DNA of 64,000 bases from Rugamonas apoptosis. GTDB taxonomy: Bacteria; Pseudomonadota; Gammaproteobacteria; Burkholderiales; Burkholderiaceae_D. The notes under the pieces are model-generated. The model saw only the letters and a program-made list of their open reading frames with translations. It searched no databases and was not told the origin of the DNA. The DNA is taken from contig NZ_JACEZU010000008.1 in the NCBI RefSeq assembly GCF_014042355.1, positions 307,368 to 371,367 on the forward strand, written 5' to 3'. The translations under genes were made by a program, and so were the position numbers. Shown here piece by piece: positions 7,998 through 17,309 of the stretch (position 1 is its first letter; each line of letters opens with the position of its first letter).

Positions 7998-8166
7998 TTA
8001 ATTGTAGCCCATGACAGGGATTCGGCCAAGCAAACGGCATTCGGCATCACCAATTCCTTTACATAACGATCGTGATTCTTTAGTATTGCGATAGCCGTTA
8101 TGTTAAATATCAGAACAGGGCCGTTACCTAGAGAACGGCCTTCGATCAATACGAAGGGGTTCAGTC
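7998..8166. promoter_or_regulatory. Divergent promoter region with TetR-type operator halves
   Basis: The segment between the solute-binding gene and TetR contains ACATAACGATCG at 8061-8072 and an inverted CGTTATGT at 8097-8104. ATAACGATCG is the left half of the perfect palindrome found at 19385-19402. The site probably lets the adjacent TetR, or the one at 21414, control both directions. Binding is inferred from sequence similarity only. Confidence 0.5.
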
Positions 8167-8856
8167 GTGCCAATTCCCGCCACACCGACCTGCATGCCGG
8201 CAGACAGTACAAACAGCAACAAGGTCGGACGGCCCCGCAAGATAGAAGCGCATGCACGCCAGCGGCACTTGCTTGCAGTCGCGACGGAACTATTTACCAC
8301 TGCCGGCTACCACGCCATCAGCCTGGCCCGCATCGCCAGCGAAGCACGGGTAGCGGTGCGCACCATCTACACGACTTTTGACGGCAAAGCGGGACTGTTC
8401 CACGCCATATTGAACGACGGCATGTCGTGCTTCTTGGACGATAATGAGCTACTTGACCCGGCGGCCGGCAACATGACACAAGTACTAACGCGATTTGGCT
8501 GGCGTTACCTGTGCTTGATGGCCAATCCAGACATGACACGCATGCGCTACCTGGCCCTGACCGAGGTTGGACAGGGCGACGGAATGAAGGACGCGCGAGG
8601 AATGGACCAGGTACATTTGCTGCTGGCGCGGTATTTTAGTGATGAAAAAGTACGCCGGGAGCTGGCGCCGGACGTGCCTGTGGACCATCTGCCTGATTTC
8701 TTCCTGGCGTGCATCGCGGGTAGTTACCTGCGCCCGGTCAATACCCCAGTGCCTGTCGAAGAAAACGCGTTGCGAAAGCAACTGCATGCGCGGGTCGCGC
8801 TGTTCCTCCGCGCCGTGATGGCAAGAGGCGGCTGGCAAGCCATAACTCCGAGATAA
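8167..8856 (+). CDS. TetR/AcrR-family transcriptional regulator
   Basis: About 229 residues from a GTG, or 220 from the ATG at 8194. The N-terminal TetR helix-turn-helix is clear: RQRHLLAVATELFTTAGYHA and LARIASEARVAVRTIYTTF, followed by the ligand-binding domain. The basic extension GRPRKIEAHARQRH precedes the HTH. The gene converges closely on the AraC-type gene downstream (one base between stops). It could repress the beta-oxidation operons through the ATAACGATCGTTAT-type palindromes scattered to 23658. Confidence 0.85.
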   Translation: MPIPATPTCMPADSTNSNKVGRPRKIEAHARQRHLLAVATELFTTAGYHAISLARIASEARVAVRTIYTTFDGKAGLFHAILNDGMSCFLDDNELLDPAAGNMTQVLTRFGWRYLCLMANPDMTRMRYLALTEVGQGDGMKDARGMDQVHLLLARYFSDEKVRRELAPDVPVDHLPDFFLACIAGSYLRPVNTPVPVEENALRKQLHARVALFLRAVMARGGWQAITPR

Positions 8857-8857
8857 G

Positions 8858-9868
8858 TCAATCATCCCTGATTTGCCGGTAGGCGCCAGGAGTTGCGCCG
8901 GTCCAGGCGCGGAATGCCCGGTGGAATGAGGACACTTCGCCGAAACCCAGCTCCTGCGCAATGTCGAACATTGTCGCGTTCGAGTTGTTCAAGAGCTCGA
9001 CCGCCAGATCGCGCCGCAAATCATCCCTGACTTTCTTGAAAGACGTCTGTTCGGCTTCCAGCTTGCGGCACAAGGTGCGCGCGGACATATGCAATGCCTC
9101 CGCGATCTCGTCGACAGTCATATTGCCGGCCCCCATCTTCATCAACTGTTCCCGCACCTGGTGCGTCACCAGGGAATCTTTGAAGGAGACGAATATCCAG
9201 TCCCTGGGCAAACGCGCGATGAAAGGCTTGACGTCGCGGGGAATGCGCTGAATGCGCAAGCTCAGTTGGTCGCTGGCGAGCACAATCTGGCTTGCGGGCT
9301 GGTTGAAAAATACCGGCCCGGGGAACAGGTTTTGGAACTCTTGCGCATAAGACGGCCTGTCGAACGCAAAATCAACCCGGAGCAGCCTGACTTCACGCCC
9401 CACCAGCCATGACGCCAGCCCATGGATCACCTTGAGCACCATCTCGATCGCCATGGTCTTGCAGCGTCTGCCGCCCGCAGGTTCCTCGATGACTATGCGG
9501 CTGATGTCCGGGCTATGGATAAGTTCTATTTGAAAATCATGGACCGCCAACCGCAGGAACCGCGTATACCGGTAGAGGGCGACGCCCATCGTCGGCGCGT
9601 TAATGATGCTCAGCACGCCAAACTTCAGCGCACCGCCCCTGACCGGGTGGGACAAGAGTTTGGGCAGTTCGTCATCGTATTTCTCGGCAAGCAGCCGGTA
9701 CAAAGCAACGAACTGGTCTTCGGTAACGCGGCCGCCCGGTTCCCTTAAAACATCGTCCGCAATGCCAGCCTGCTGGCGCAGGCTCACGGCATCGTCGCCG
9801 GCGGCTTCGGCGGCAGCGAGAAATGCATTAACGAATCCTGATGAGAGCGTGAGCGAAAGCTGACCCAT
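8858..9868 (-). CDS. AraC-family regulator with arabinose-binding-like (OruR/ArgR-type) N-domain
   Basis: A 336-residue activator. The first 200 residues form the helical effector domain common in this subgroup (SLRQQAGIADDVLREPGGRV; RGGALKFGVLSIINAPTMGV). The last 100 form the double HTH: MTVDEIAEALHMSARTLCRK and MFDIAQELGFGEVSSFHRAF, ending with the usual WTGATPGAYR. Such proteins typically activate neighbouring lipid or hydroxy-acid catabolic operons. It lies directly downstream of the acyl-CoA dehydrogenase operon on the same strand, 67 bases after its stop, with its own hairpin or operator in between. Confidence 0.88.
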   Translation of the reverse strand: MGQLSLTLSSGFVNAFLAAAEAAGDDAVSLRQQAGIADDVLREPGGRVTEDQFVALYRLLAEKYDDELPKLLSHPVRGGALKFGVLSIINAPTMGVALYRYTRFLRLAVHDFQIELIHSPDISRIVIEEPAGGRRCKTMAIEMVLKVIHGLASWLVGREVRLLRVDFAFDRPSYAQEFQNLFPGPVFFNQPASQIVLASDQLSLRIQRIPRDVKPFIARLPRDWIFVSFKDSLVTHQVREQLMKMGAGNMTVDEIAEALHMSARTLCRKLEAEQTSFKKVRDDLRRDLAVELLNNSNATMFDIAQELGFGEVSSFHRAFRAWTGATPGAYRQIRDD

Positions 9869-9894
9869 GATGTCTTCCTTGGGGCTTCAACCGC

Positions 9895-9921
9895 TGATCC
9901 GTACGAAATCCGCACGGATCA
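9895..9921 (-). promoter_or_regulatory. Eight-base inverted repeat between acyl-CoA dehydrogenase and araC-type gene
   Basis: TGATCCGT (9895-9902) and ACGGATCA (9914-9921) pair perfectly around an eleven-base centre. It sits 15 bases after the dehydrogenase stop and 27 bases before the AraC gene start, both on the minus strand. No T-tract follows, so it may be an AraC operator rather than an intrinsic terminator. Confidence 0.45.
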
Positions 9922-9935
9922 ACGGATTGTACGCC

Positions 9936-11780
9936 TTAGACCGCTTCTACCGGAAGATCCAGCCACAGCCGGTCGCACTGCTCCACAGGACGCAGCCACG
10001 CCTCGACCAGCGGCAATTCGTGCAGGACGAAGTACCGGGCCGCCGCCACCTTGCCTTCGACAAAGCCCGATGAACGCCGCCCGCTGCTCTCGGCTTGAAC
10101 CGCGGCGCGCGCAACGTCGAGCCAGATCCAGCCCATGACCACGTGGCCGAATGCCCGCAGGTAAGCGGTCGCATTGGCCAGCGCTTCCGGCGCGCTGCCG
10201 CTTGCCCATGCACGGGCGGTCGCGTGTTCGAGGCGTAGCAAGACGCGGCCCAGTTCATCCGCCAGCGGTTGCATTCGCGCCAGTTCCGACGCGGCCGCAA
10301 CCGAACCACGCATACGCTGCAATAACAACCGGAACGGCCCGCCATTGTCCATCACCACCTTGCGCCCGAGCAGATCCATCGCCTGAATGCCATGCGTGCC
10401 TTCGTGGATCATGTTGAGCCGGTTGTCGCGCCAATGCTGCTCGACCGGGAAATCGCGTGTATAGCCATAGCCGCCCAATACCTGGATCGCCAGGCTGTTA
10501 GCCTCGACGCACCACTCGCTTGGCCAGCTTTTTGCAATCGGCGTCAATACTTCCAGCAAGGCTTTCGCCTCCAGTGCGGCGTCGCCCATCCCGGTGCGCT
10601 CTTCGTCCACCAGGCGGCTGCACAACAGGCACAGGGCCATGGCGCCTTCGCTATAGGCTCTCTGTGCCACCAGCATGCGCCGCACGTCGGGATGCTGCTC
10701 GATCAGCACGGGCTGCTGCGTCGGATTCTTTGCCGCACTGCGTCCGGGCTGGATCGGCCGCCCCTGCGACCGCTGGAAAGCGTATTCCCGCGATTCCAGG
10801 TAGCCCGCCATCCCCAGCATCGCCGCGCCGAGGCCGACTTGGATGCGCGCCTCGTTCATCATATGGAACATGTATGTCAAACCCAGGCCCGCATCGCCGA
10901 TGCGGTACCCCACCGCGCCGCCGCCCTCGCCATAGTTGAGCAAGGTATTGACCGTGCCGCGATACCCGAGCTTGTGGTTGAGTCCTGCCAGCGCGACATC
11001 GTTGCGCTCTCCGGTCAGGCGTCCTGCCGCGTCGACCTTGAACTTGGGGACGATAAACAGTGAAATACCTTTGGTCCCCGCCGGCAAGCGTCCTTCTGCA
11101 TCGGGAATCTTGGCCAGCACCAAGTGGACGATATTTTCGCCCATGGCATGCTCGCCTCCGGAAATCCACATCTTGCGGCCATTGATGCGGTAACGCGGCC
11201 CGAGCGGATCGGATTCATAGCCGGCGCCGTCCGGCTCGGCGCGGGTGGCGATGTCCGACAGGCTGGAACCGGCTTGCGGTTCGCTGAGGTTCATCGTGCC
11301 ATACCACCGCCCCTCGAACTGCGGGTGGGCGAACACGCGGCGCTGCTGCTCCGAACCATGGGCCATCAACAGGTTGGCGTTCGCCACCGTCAGCATCGAA
11401 TATGCCCGGATGCCGATGCTGGCCGCGCTGAAGAAACTGTTGGCGGCCATTTCGACAGTGCAAGGCAACTGCATGCCGCCGATGTCAGCATCTTGCGCGG
11501 CGGCCAGCATGCCGGACTCCGCATACGCCCTGCATGCCTGTTCCGTGGCGGCGGGCAGGCTGACGTGGGCCCCGTCAAAATGCGGTTCCTCGGTATCGGC
11601 CAGGCGGTTGAACGGTTCGAAGCGTTCCGCTGCCAGGCGTTCGCACAGATCCAGCACGCCGGCAAACGTCTCGGGACCATGGTCGGCAAAACGCGGGCGT
11701 TCGCAAAGACGACCGATTTCCAGCCAGTCATTCAGATAAAAGTCGAGCGTATAGCGGATGACAGCGTAGTCGATTGCCAT
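9936..11780 (-). CDS. Acyl-CoA dehydrogenase (large ~600-residue type)
   Basis: A 614-residue FAD enzyme that introduces the alpha-beta double bond into acyl-CoAs. The ATG at 11780 overlaps the thiolase stop by one base (TGATG), and MAIDYAVIRYTLDFYLND matches the family start, so the 16-codon longer frame is rejected. Landmarks are the FAD/substrate loop YGTMNLSEPQAGSSLSDI, KMWISGGEH, LGYRGTVNT and the catalytic glutamate in NMIHEGTHGIQAMDLLGRK. A C-terminal helical extension of about 150 residues is typical of this subgroup. Last gene of a six-gene beta-oxidation operon. Confidence 0.92.
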   Translation of the reverse strand: MAIDYAVIRYTLDFYLNDWLEIGRLCERPRFADHGPETFAGVLDLCERLAAERFEPFNRLADTEEPHFDGAHVSLPAATEQACRAYAESGMLAAAQDADIGGMQLPCTVEMAANSFFSAASIGIRAYSMLTVANANLLMAHGSEQQRRVFAHPQFEGRWYGTMNLSEPQAGSSLSDIATRAEPDGAGYESDPLGPRYRINGRKMWISGGEHAMGENIVHLVLAKIPDAEGRLPAGTKGISLFIVPKFKVDAAGRLTGERNDVALAGLNHKLGYRGTVNTLLNYGEGGGAVGYRIGDAGLGLTYMFHMMNEARIQVGLGAAMLGMAGYLESREYAFQRSQGRPIQPGRSAAKNPTQQPVLIEQHPDVRRMLVAQRAYSEGAMALCLLCSRLVDEERTGMGDAALEAKALLEVLTPIAKSWPSEWCVEANSLAIQVLGGYGYTRDFPVEQHWRDNRLNMIHEGTHGIQAMDLLGRKVVMDNGGPFRLLLQRMRGSVAAASELARMQPLADELGRVLLRLEHATARAWASGSAPEALANATAYLRAFGHVVMGWIWLDVARAAVQAESSGRRSSGFVEGKVAAARYFVLHELPLVEAWLRPVEQCDRLWLDLPVEAV

Positions 11781-12964
11781 CACAGCACCTCGAACAGCGC
11801 GGCGGCGCCCATACCACCGCCTATGCACATGGAAACAACCGCATACTTCGCCTTGCGGCGCTGTCCTTCCAGCAAGGCGTGCCCGACCAGCCGCGCGCCC
11901 GTCATGCCATAGGGATGGCCGATCGAAATGCCGCCGCCGTCGACGTTGAACAACTCCGGATCGATCCCGAGCTTGTCACGGCAATACAGCGCCTGGCAGG
12001 CGAAGGCTTCGTTCAACTCCCACAAGCCGATATCGCCGACCGTCAAACCATGCCGCTTCAGTAGCTTGGGAATCGCGTACACCGGTCCGATACCCATTTC
12101 TTCGGGCTTGCAGCCGGCCACCGCCATGCCGCGATACAGCCCCAATGGCTGCAGTCCGCGGCGCTCGGCCAGCGCGCGGTCCATGATCACGCATGCCGAC
12201 GCGCCGTCGGACAACTGGCTGGAATTGCCCGCGGTAATGACGCCGCCGTCGGTGATCGGCTTGAGCGCCTGCAGTCCCGCCAGTGTCGTGTCCGGCCGGT
12301 TTCCCTCGTCCCTGGACAGGGTGACGTCCTGATATGAAACGGCACCGGTCAATTTGTCCACCACCGCCATGCTCGTGGCGATCGGTACGATTTCAGCGTC
12401 GAAGCGGCCCGCCTGTTGCGCGGCCGCGGTGCGGCGCTGCGATTCGAGCGCATAACTGTCCTGCGCCGCGCGGGTCACCGCATATTTTTGCGATACGAAC
12501 TCTGCGGTTTGCAGCATGGGCATGTAGGCATGCTGCGCGCGCATCACCACGTTGTCGTCCCGTTCGCGCGCCGCCCACTCGAAGTAAGGCGTCTGTACGG
12601 CGGAAATATTCTCCTGCCCGCCGGCGACGACGATCTCCATTCCATCGACCATCACTTGTTTGGCGGCGGTCGCCACCGCCATCAGTCCGGATGCGCACTG
12701 GCGGTCCATGGTTTGCCCCGCCACCCCGGCCGGCAGGCCCGCCGCGAGCGCGCCAAGGCGGGCCACGTTCATGCCCGCCGTGCCGGCATTGAGCACCGAG
12801 CCGATGACCACATCCTCGATTTCCGCCGGGTCGATCGCGGAGCGTTGAACCGCATGCGATATCGCGTGGCCAAGCAAGGTCGGGGACTTAATATTGTTCA
12901 GTGCTCCACGGTATGCACGCCCGATCGGCGTGCGCGCGGTGGAAACGATGACTGCTTCTTTCAT
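11780..12964 (-). CDS. Acetyl-CoA C-acyltransferase (thiolase)
   Basis: A 394-residue thiolase for the last, cleaving step of beta-oxidation. All catalytic elements are present: nucleophilic Cys in MDRQCASGLM, His in SIGHPYGMTGAR and the second Cys in VVSMCIGGGMG, plus the NEAFA motif. TTGGAGAACATC before ATG at 12964 gives the ribosome site, so the four-codon longer TTG start, which would contain that site, is unlikely. Located 24 bases after the FadB-like gene and coupled to the acyl-CoA dehydrogenase. A second, different thiolase occurs in the same operon, suggesting two substrate ranges. Confidence 0.93.
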   Translation of the reverse strand: MKEAVIVSTARTPIGRAYRGALNNIKSPTLLGHAISHAVQRSAIDPAEIEDVVIGSVLNAGTAGMNVARLGALAAGLPAGVAGQTMDRQCASGLMAVATAAKQVMVDGMEIVVAGGQENISAVQTPYFEWAARERDDNVVMRAQHAYMPMLQTAEFVSQKYAVTRAAQDSYALESQRRTAAAQQAGRFDAEIVPIATSMAVVDKLTGAVSYQDVTLSRDEGNRPDTTLAGLQALKPITDGGVITAGNSSQLSDGASACVIMDRALAERRGLQPLGLYRGMAVAGCKPEEMGIGPVYAIPKLLKRHGLTVGDIGLWELNEAFACQALYCRDKLGIDPELFNVDGGGISIGHPYGMTGARLVGHALLEGQRRKAKYAVVSMCIGGGMGAAALFEVL

Positions 12965-12988
12965 GATGTTCTCCAAAAAAGGGGTTGT

Positions 12989-15097
12989 TTATGCGGTACG
13001 CGTCCACTTGCTCAACGGTTCTCCGGTTTCAGCGAGCCGCGTGAGTAGGGATGACGGAGTCCAGTATCCAAAAGCATCGCCGCGCACTCGCGCATAGTGG
13101 CGCAGGCGCTGCGCGATCTTCGTCAGGCCGGTCTGCTCCGCCATGAACATCGGCCCGCCGCAGTGGTCGGGGAATCCATAGCCGGCGGTCCAGACCACGT
13201 CGATATCGCCGGGACGGTAGGCGATGCCTTCATCCAGGATGCGCAAGCCTTCATTGATCAACGGATAGAACAGCCGCTCGACGATTTCCTCGCCGCTGAT
13301 GTCCGTACGGCGGGCGACGCCATGCATGTCGCCGAGCGCGCGCGCGAGCGCGGAAAACTCGGGATCGTGGACCGGGGTGCGTCCGTCATAGCGGTAATGG
13401 CCGGCGCCGGTCTTCTGCCCATACCGCCCCAGCTCGAACAGCTTGCGGACCACGGCACGGTAGGCCGGATCAGCCGGCAGTTCGCCAGCTTTGCCTCGTT
13501 CGATCACCACCTTGGCGCCGACGTCCACGCCCGCCATGTCGATCATCCGGCACGGCCCCATGGCCATGCCGAGCGCTTCGGCGGCGGCGTCGATTTGCTT
13601 CGGTTCAGCTCCCTCCATCAGCAGGAATTCCATCTCGCGCAAATAGGGCTCCAGCATACGGTTGCCGATAAAGCCAAAGCACACGCCCGAGACCACCGGA
13701 GTCTTGCCGATGGCTTTCGCCAGCTTCATTACGGTAGCCAGGACTTCCGGAGCGGTATCGTCGCCACGCACGACTTCCAGCAGCCGCATCACGTTGGCGG
13801 GACTGAAGAAATGCATGCCCAGCACGCGTTCGGGGCGGCCGGCCGCCCGGGCCAGCACATTGACGTCCAGGGTGGACGTGTTGGTGGCGATAATAGCGCC
13901 CGACTTGGCGACACCTCCAATCCGGGCGCAGACTTGCTTCTTGAGCTCGAGGTCTTCGAACACGGCTTCGATGATGAGGTCGCAATCGGCGAGCGCGGTG
14001 TATTCCAGCGCGCCTGTCAGCAGGCCCATACGCTGCTCGACCTGCTCCGCGGTCAGTTTGCCTTTGGCGGCGCTGGCCATGTAATTCTTACGGATCAAAT
14101 CCAGCCCGCGCTGCAATGCCGCCTCCGTGGTATCGAGCAGCACCGTCGGGATGTTTGCATTGACGAAGTTCATTGCAATGCCGCCGCCCATGGTGCCGGC
14201 GCCCACGATGCCGACCCGGCGCACGGCCTGCGGCGCAGTGCTGTCCGACAGACCAGGAATCCTGGCGGCTTCGCGTTCGGAAAAGAACAAATGCCGTAGG
14301 CTCTTCGATGTGGCCGAGCCGAGCAGCGTGGCGAATTCGCGCGCTTCGACCTGCTCTCCGTCCATAAAACTTCGCTCGACGGCCGCTTCCACGCACCGCA
14401 CGATCGCGACACGGGCCGGATACTGGGGCTTCCTGGCTGCGTCCGTGACGTATTGCGCAAAACCGCCATCGGGCGGGACTGGGGCCGCCAGCGCGCTGGT
14501 CCTGCGCAACGCCGCACGGGTTGCCACCAGTCGCTGTGCGCTTGCCTTGCCGGCCGCGCGCGCCTCTCCTTCGCAGACTTCGTCGATCAAGCCATCCTGC
14601 AATGCCTGCTGTACCCCAGCCATGGCGCCGCTCAACATCATGCCGAGCGCCGCGCCGGCACCAAGCAGGCGCGGCAAACGTTGCGTTCCCAACGATCCAG
14701 GCAATAGTCCGAGTTTGACTTCGGGCAGACCCAGTTTCGTACCTGGTTCCGCGACGCGCCAGTGGCAAGCCAAGGCGAGTTCGAGACCGGCGCCCAGCAC
14801 CGTCCCATGCAATGCGGCGACCACCGGCCTTTCCGACGCTTCGATCCGCGCCAGCAAGCGGTTGTACGCCTGGGGATTGAAATCACTGCTGTCGAACCAG
14901 GCGATATCAGCCCCGGCGACGAAGGTGCGCCCGGCGCAATAGATCACCAGCGCGTCAAGGCTGCCGCGCTCTTCAAACTCGGCAAACGATGCTTCAAGTG
15001 CGGCGACCACGCGGGGAGAAACCGCATTCACCGGACGGTTATCGATGCGGATCAGCCCTATGCTGCCTTCCTGCACAAAAGTAACGGGAGAATTCAT
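12989..15097 (-). CDS. Bifunctional enoyl-CoA hydratase / 3-hydroxyacyl-CoA dehydrogenase (FadB/FadJ-like)
   Basis: A 702-residue fusion. Residues 1-190 are a crotonase domain (GRTFVAGADIAWF; LGAGLELALACHWRVAEP; LGLPEVKLGLLPGSLGTQRL with both catalytic glutamates). From about 295 an NAD Rossmann fold begins (VGIVGAGTMGGGIAMNFVNA), with the catalytic His in MHFFSPANVMRLLEVV and the Asn-rich CFGFIGNRMLEPYLRE. Two C-terminal 3HCDH domains end at YGFPDHCGGPMFMAEQTGL. It hydrates enoyl-CoA and oxidises the hydroxyacyl-CoA. Intact, and followed closely by the thiolase. Confidence 0.93.
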   Translation of the reverse strand: MNSPVTFVQEGSIGLIRIDNRPVNAVSPRVVAALEASFAEFEERGSLDALVIYCAGRTFVAGADIAWFDSSDFNPQAYNRLLARIEASERPVVAALHGTVLGAGLELALACHWRVAEPGTKLGLPEVKLGLLPGSLGTQRLPRLLGAGAALGMMLSGAMAGVQQALQDGLIDEVCEGEARAAGKASAQRLVATRAALRRTSALAAPVPPDGGFAQYVTDAARKPQYPARVAIVRCVEAAVERSFMDGEQVEAREFATLLGSATSKSLRHLFFSEREAARIPGLSDSTAPQAVRRVGIVGAGTMGGGIAMNFVNANIPTVLLDTTEAALQRGLDLIRKNYMASAAKGKLTAEQVEQRMGLLTGALEYTALADCDLIIEAVFEDLELKKQVCARIGGVAKSGAIIATNTSTLDVNVLARAAGRPERVLGMHFFSPANVMRLLEVVRGDDTAPEVLATVMKLAKAIGKTPVVSGVCFGFIGNRMLEPYLREMEFLLMEGAEPKQIDAAAEALGMAMGPCRMIDMAGVDVGAKVVIERGKAGELPADPAYRAVVRKLFELGRYGQKTGAGHYRYDGRTPVHDPEFSALARALGDMHGVARRTDISGEEIVERLFYPLINEGLRILDEGIAYRPGDIDVVWTAGYGFPDHCGGPMFMAEQTGLTKIAQRLRHYARVRGDAFGYWTPSSLLTRLAETGEPLSKWTRTA

Positions 15098-15140
15098 TTT
15101 GTCTTTTCACATTCGAGGTAAGTCACAGCCGGCCACCGGC

Positions 15141-15908
15141 TTACATCCAGGCTAGCGCCTGGCCGCCATCCACGGGAATCGCCGCTCCCGTCATGTACCG
15201 TCCCGCATCCGACGCCAGCAGCAGTGAAACGCCGTCCAGGTCTTCAGCCTTGCCGAAGCGCTTCATCGGCGTTCTCCTGATCAGCGCCTGCTCGAACGCC
15301 TTCAGGCTTTCCTGCATATCGGTTTCGATATTGCCCGGGCAAATGGCATTGACCCGGATGCCTTTCGACGCCAGCTCGAGCGCCATTACCCTGGTCAATT
15401 GAATCAGCGCCGCCTTGGACGCCCCATAGCTGGACAGCATTCCACCGGCCCGCAGGCCCGCCGTCGATGCGATATTGATGATGGCACCGCTGCCGCGCAT
15501 GGCCATGCGACGCGCCGCTTCCTGCGCCACCAGCATCGCGCCTTTCAAATTCGTGTCGAACAGGCGTGCGATCTCCGTCTCTTCCTGCTCGAGGAAGGGC
15601 TTTTGATAAATCATCCCCGAATTGTTGTACAGGACGTCGATTCCTGCGCCGAAGTGGCTTTCCGCTGCCTGGAAAGCGGAGGCGATGGAAGCGCTGTCCG
15701 TCACGTCGAGATACACGCCCACGGCGCTATAGCCATGCTGACCCAGCTCCGCGACGGCCCGCTCTATCCTGTCGCGGCGCCGCGCCGCCAGCGCGACCTT
15801 CGCCCCAGCCTGCGCATACACATTCGCGATATGCAAGCCGATGCCGCTGGAAGCACCGGTAACCAATACAACTTTCCCAGATAAGCCAAAGAGGGCTTCG
15901 ATATCCAT
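15141..15908 (-). CDS. Short-chain dehydrogenase/reductase (classical SDR)
   Basis: 255 residues from the ATG at 15908. The NAD(P) loop is VTGASSGIGLHIA, the structural motif is NNSG, and the catalytic Ser/Tyr/Lys are in NIASTAG and YGASKAAL. The C-terminus ends GGQAL. The enzyme would oxidise a hydroxyacyl-CoA or alcohol intermediate, or reduce a keto one. An upstream ATG at 15920 is possible, but its AGGGA abuts it with no spacing; from 15908 the spacing is 12, so the start is not certain. Lies between the FadB-like gene (43-base gap) and a thiolase. Confidence 0.88.
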   Translation of the reverse strand: MDIEALFGLSGKVVLVTGASSGIGLHIANVYAQAGAKVALAARRRDRIERAVAELGQHGYSAVGVYLDVTDSASIASAFQAAESHFGAGIDVLYNNSGMIYQKPFLEQEETEIARLFDTNLKGAMLVAQEAARRMAMRGSGAIINIASTAGLRAGGMLSSYGASKAALIQLTRVMALELASKGIRVNAICPGNIETDMQESLKAFEQALIRRTPMKRFGKAEDLDGVSLLLASDAGRYMTGAAIPVDGGQALAWM

Positions 15909-16075
15909 AAGATTGATCATTCCCTGAACGAGTGACTGACATCCCGGCGTGAACGCAGCCGGGTTTTCCTTAAGCCATGAGCTTGGATTGACTGTAAAGG
16001 AGCGTCCAGAGCATGTCATTGGCAATCAGCGCCGCACCATTGGCAAATTCCGCCACATGGCGCAGGCGCCCGCCA

Positions 16076-17260
16076 TCAGACGCGTTCCAGGCAGAGCGCG
16101 ATCCCCTGGCCACCGCCGATGCACAGCGAGACCACCGCCTTGCGCGTGCCGGTGCGTTTGAGCGCGTGCGCCACCTTGGTGGTCAGGATGGCGCCGGTGG
16201 CACCGATCGGATGGCCGTGTGCAATGGCGCCGCCGTCCACGTTGAACTTCGCCGGGTCGATCTTCAACTCGTCGCGCACCGCGATGGCGATCGCCGCGAA
16301 CGCCTCATTGACTTCGAAGCGGTCCACCTCATCCACCGTCCACCCGGCGCGGGCCAGGGCCAGGCCGATTGCCGGCAATGGCCCCAGGCCGAAGTATCCC
16401 GGCTCGACACCGGCCACGCCGATGCCGCGCACCGCCAGCATCGGTTCCAGGCGGTATTCACGGGCCAGGTCGGCATCGCATATGATCATCGCGGCCGCCC
16501 CGGCATTCACGCCGGGTGCGTTGCCGGCAGTGATGGTGCCGTCGGGACGGAACGCGGGCTTGAGCCTGGCCAGCGATTCCACCGTGGTATCCGGCCGAAC
16601 CGACTCGTCCGCCGCAAACGTAGTGACAGCCCCCCTGGCGCCTTTCAGGGACAATGGCTCGATCTCCGCTTCCAGCCAGCCGGCCGCCTGCGCCGCCGCG
16701 AAGCGCTGCTGGCTCTGCGCCGCGAAAGTATCCTGCGCCTCGCGCGAGATGGTAAACTTCTGTACTAGGTCTTCCGTATGCCAGCCCGAGTGCTTGCCCG
16801 AGAACGAGTCATTCAAGCCATCCGCCAGGATTGCATCGATCGCCTCGGCATTGCCCATACGGGCGCCGGAGCGCATGGCGGGCAGCAGGTATGGCGCACG
16901 TTCCATGTTTTCCATGCCGCCGGCAATCACGATGCGCGACAACCCGCTGGAGACTTCCGCATAAGCGGTGGCGACGGCCTGGGCGCCGGAACCGCACACC
17001 CGGTTGATCGTCATGGCCGGCACGCCGACGGGCAGCCCTCCATGGATGGCCGCCTGGCGCGCAATATTCATGCCGTTGCCGGCTTGCACCACATTCCCCA
17101 TCACCACGCTGTCGACCAGCGTCGGATCCAGCCTTGAGCGGCGCAAAGCTGCGGCAATGGCATGCGCACCAAGCACCGCGGCAGGCGTGCTTTTCAGCGA
17201 ACCGCCAAAGCTGCCGATGGCGGTACGGACAGGGGAACAGATAACGATTTCTTTGCTCAT
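16076..17260 (-). CDS. Acetyl-CoA acetyltransferase-type thiolase
   Basis: A 394-residue protein. The nucleophile lies in MTINRVCGSGAQAVA, the NEAFA motif in RFEVNEAFAAIAIAV, the His in IAHGHPIGATGA and the terminal Cys in VVSLCIGGGQG. This sequence type includes biosynthetic acetoacetyl-CoA thiolases and degradative thiolases with small substrates. It is well separated in sequence from the other thiolase of the operon. It starts 49 bases after the flavin reductase gene; the 167-base gap after it contains no visible gene. Confidence 0.92.
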   Translation of the reverse strand: MSKEIVICSPVRTAIGSFGGSLKSTPAAVLGAHAIAAALRRSRLDPTLVDSVVMGNVVQAGNGMNIARQAAIHGGLPVGVPAMTINRVCGSGAQAVATAYAEVSSGLSRIVIAGGMENMERAPYLLPAMRSGARMGNAEAIDAILADGLNDSFSGKHSGWHTEDLVQKFTISREAQDTFAAQSQQRFAAAQAAGWLEAEIEPLSLKGARGAVTTFAADESVRPDTTVESLARLKPAFRPDGTITAGNAPGVNAGAAAMIICDADLAREYRLEPMLAVRGIGVAGVEPGYFGLGPLPAIGLALARAGWTVDEVDRFEVNEAFAAIAIAVRDELKIDPAKFNVDGGAIAHGHPIGATGAILTTKVAHALKRTGTRKAVVSLCIGGGQGIALCLERV

Positions 17261-17309
17261 GTTGATATCTCCTGATTAGTAAACTTAAAAGGGAAGTATT
17301 GGCCACGCT

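Noticed and set aside
13097..14299. 400-codon plus-strand open frame
   Set aside because: Antisense to the FadB-like gene, whose catalytic motifs are complete; the antisense product has no recognisable domain.
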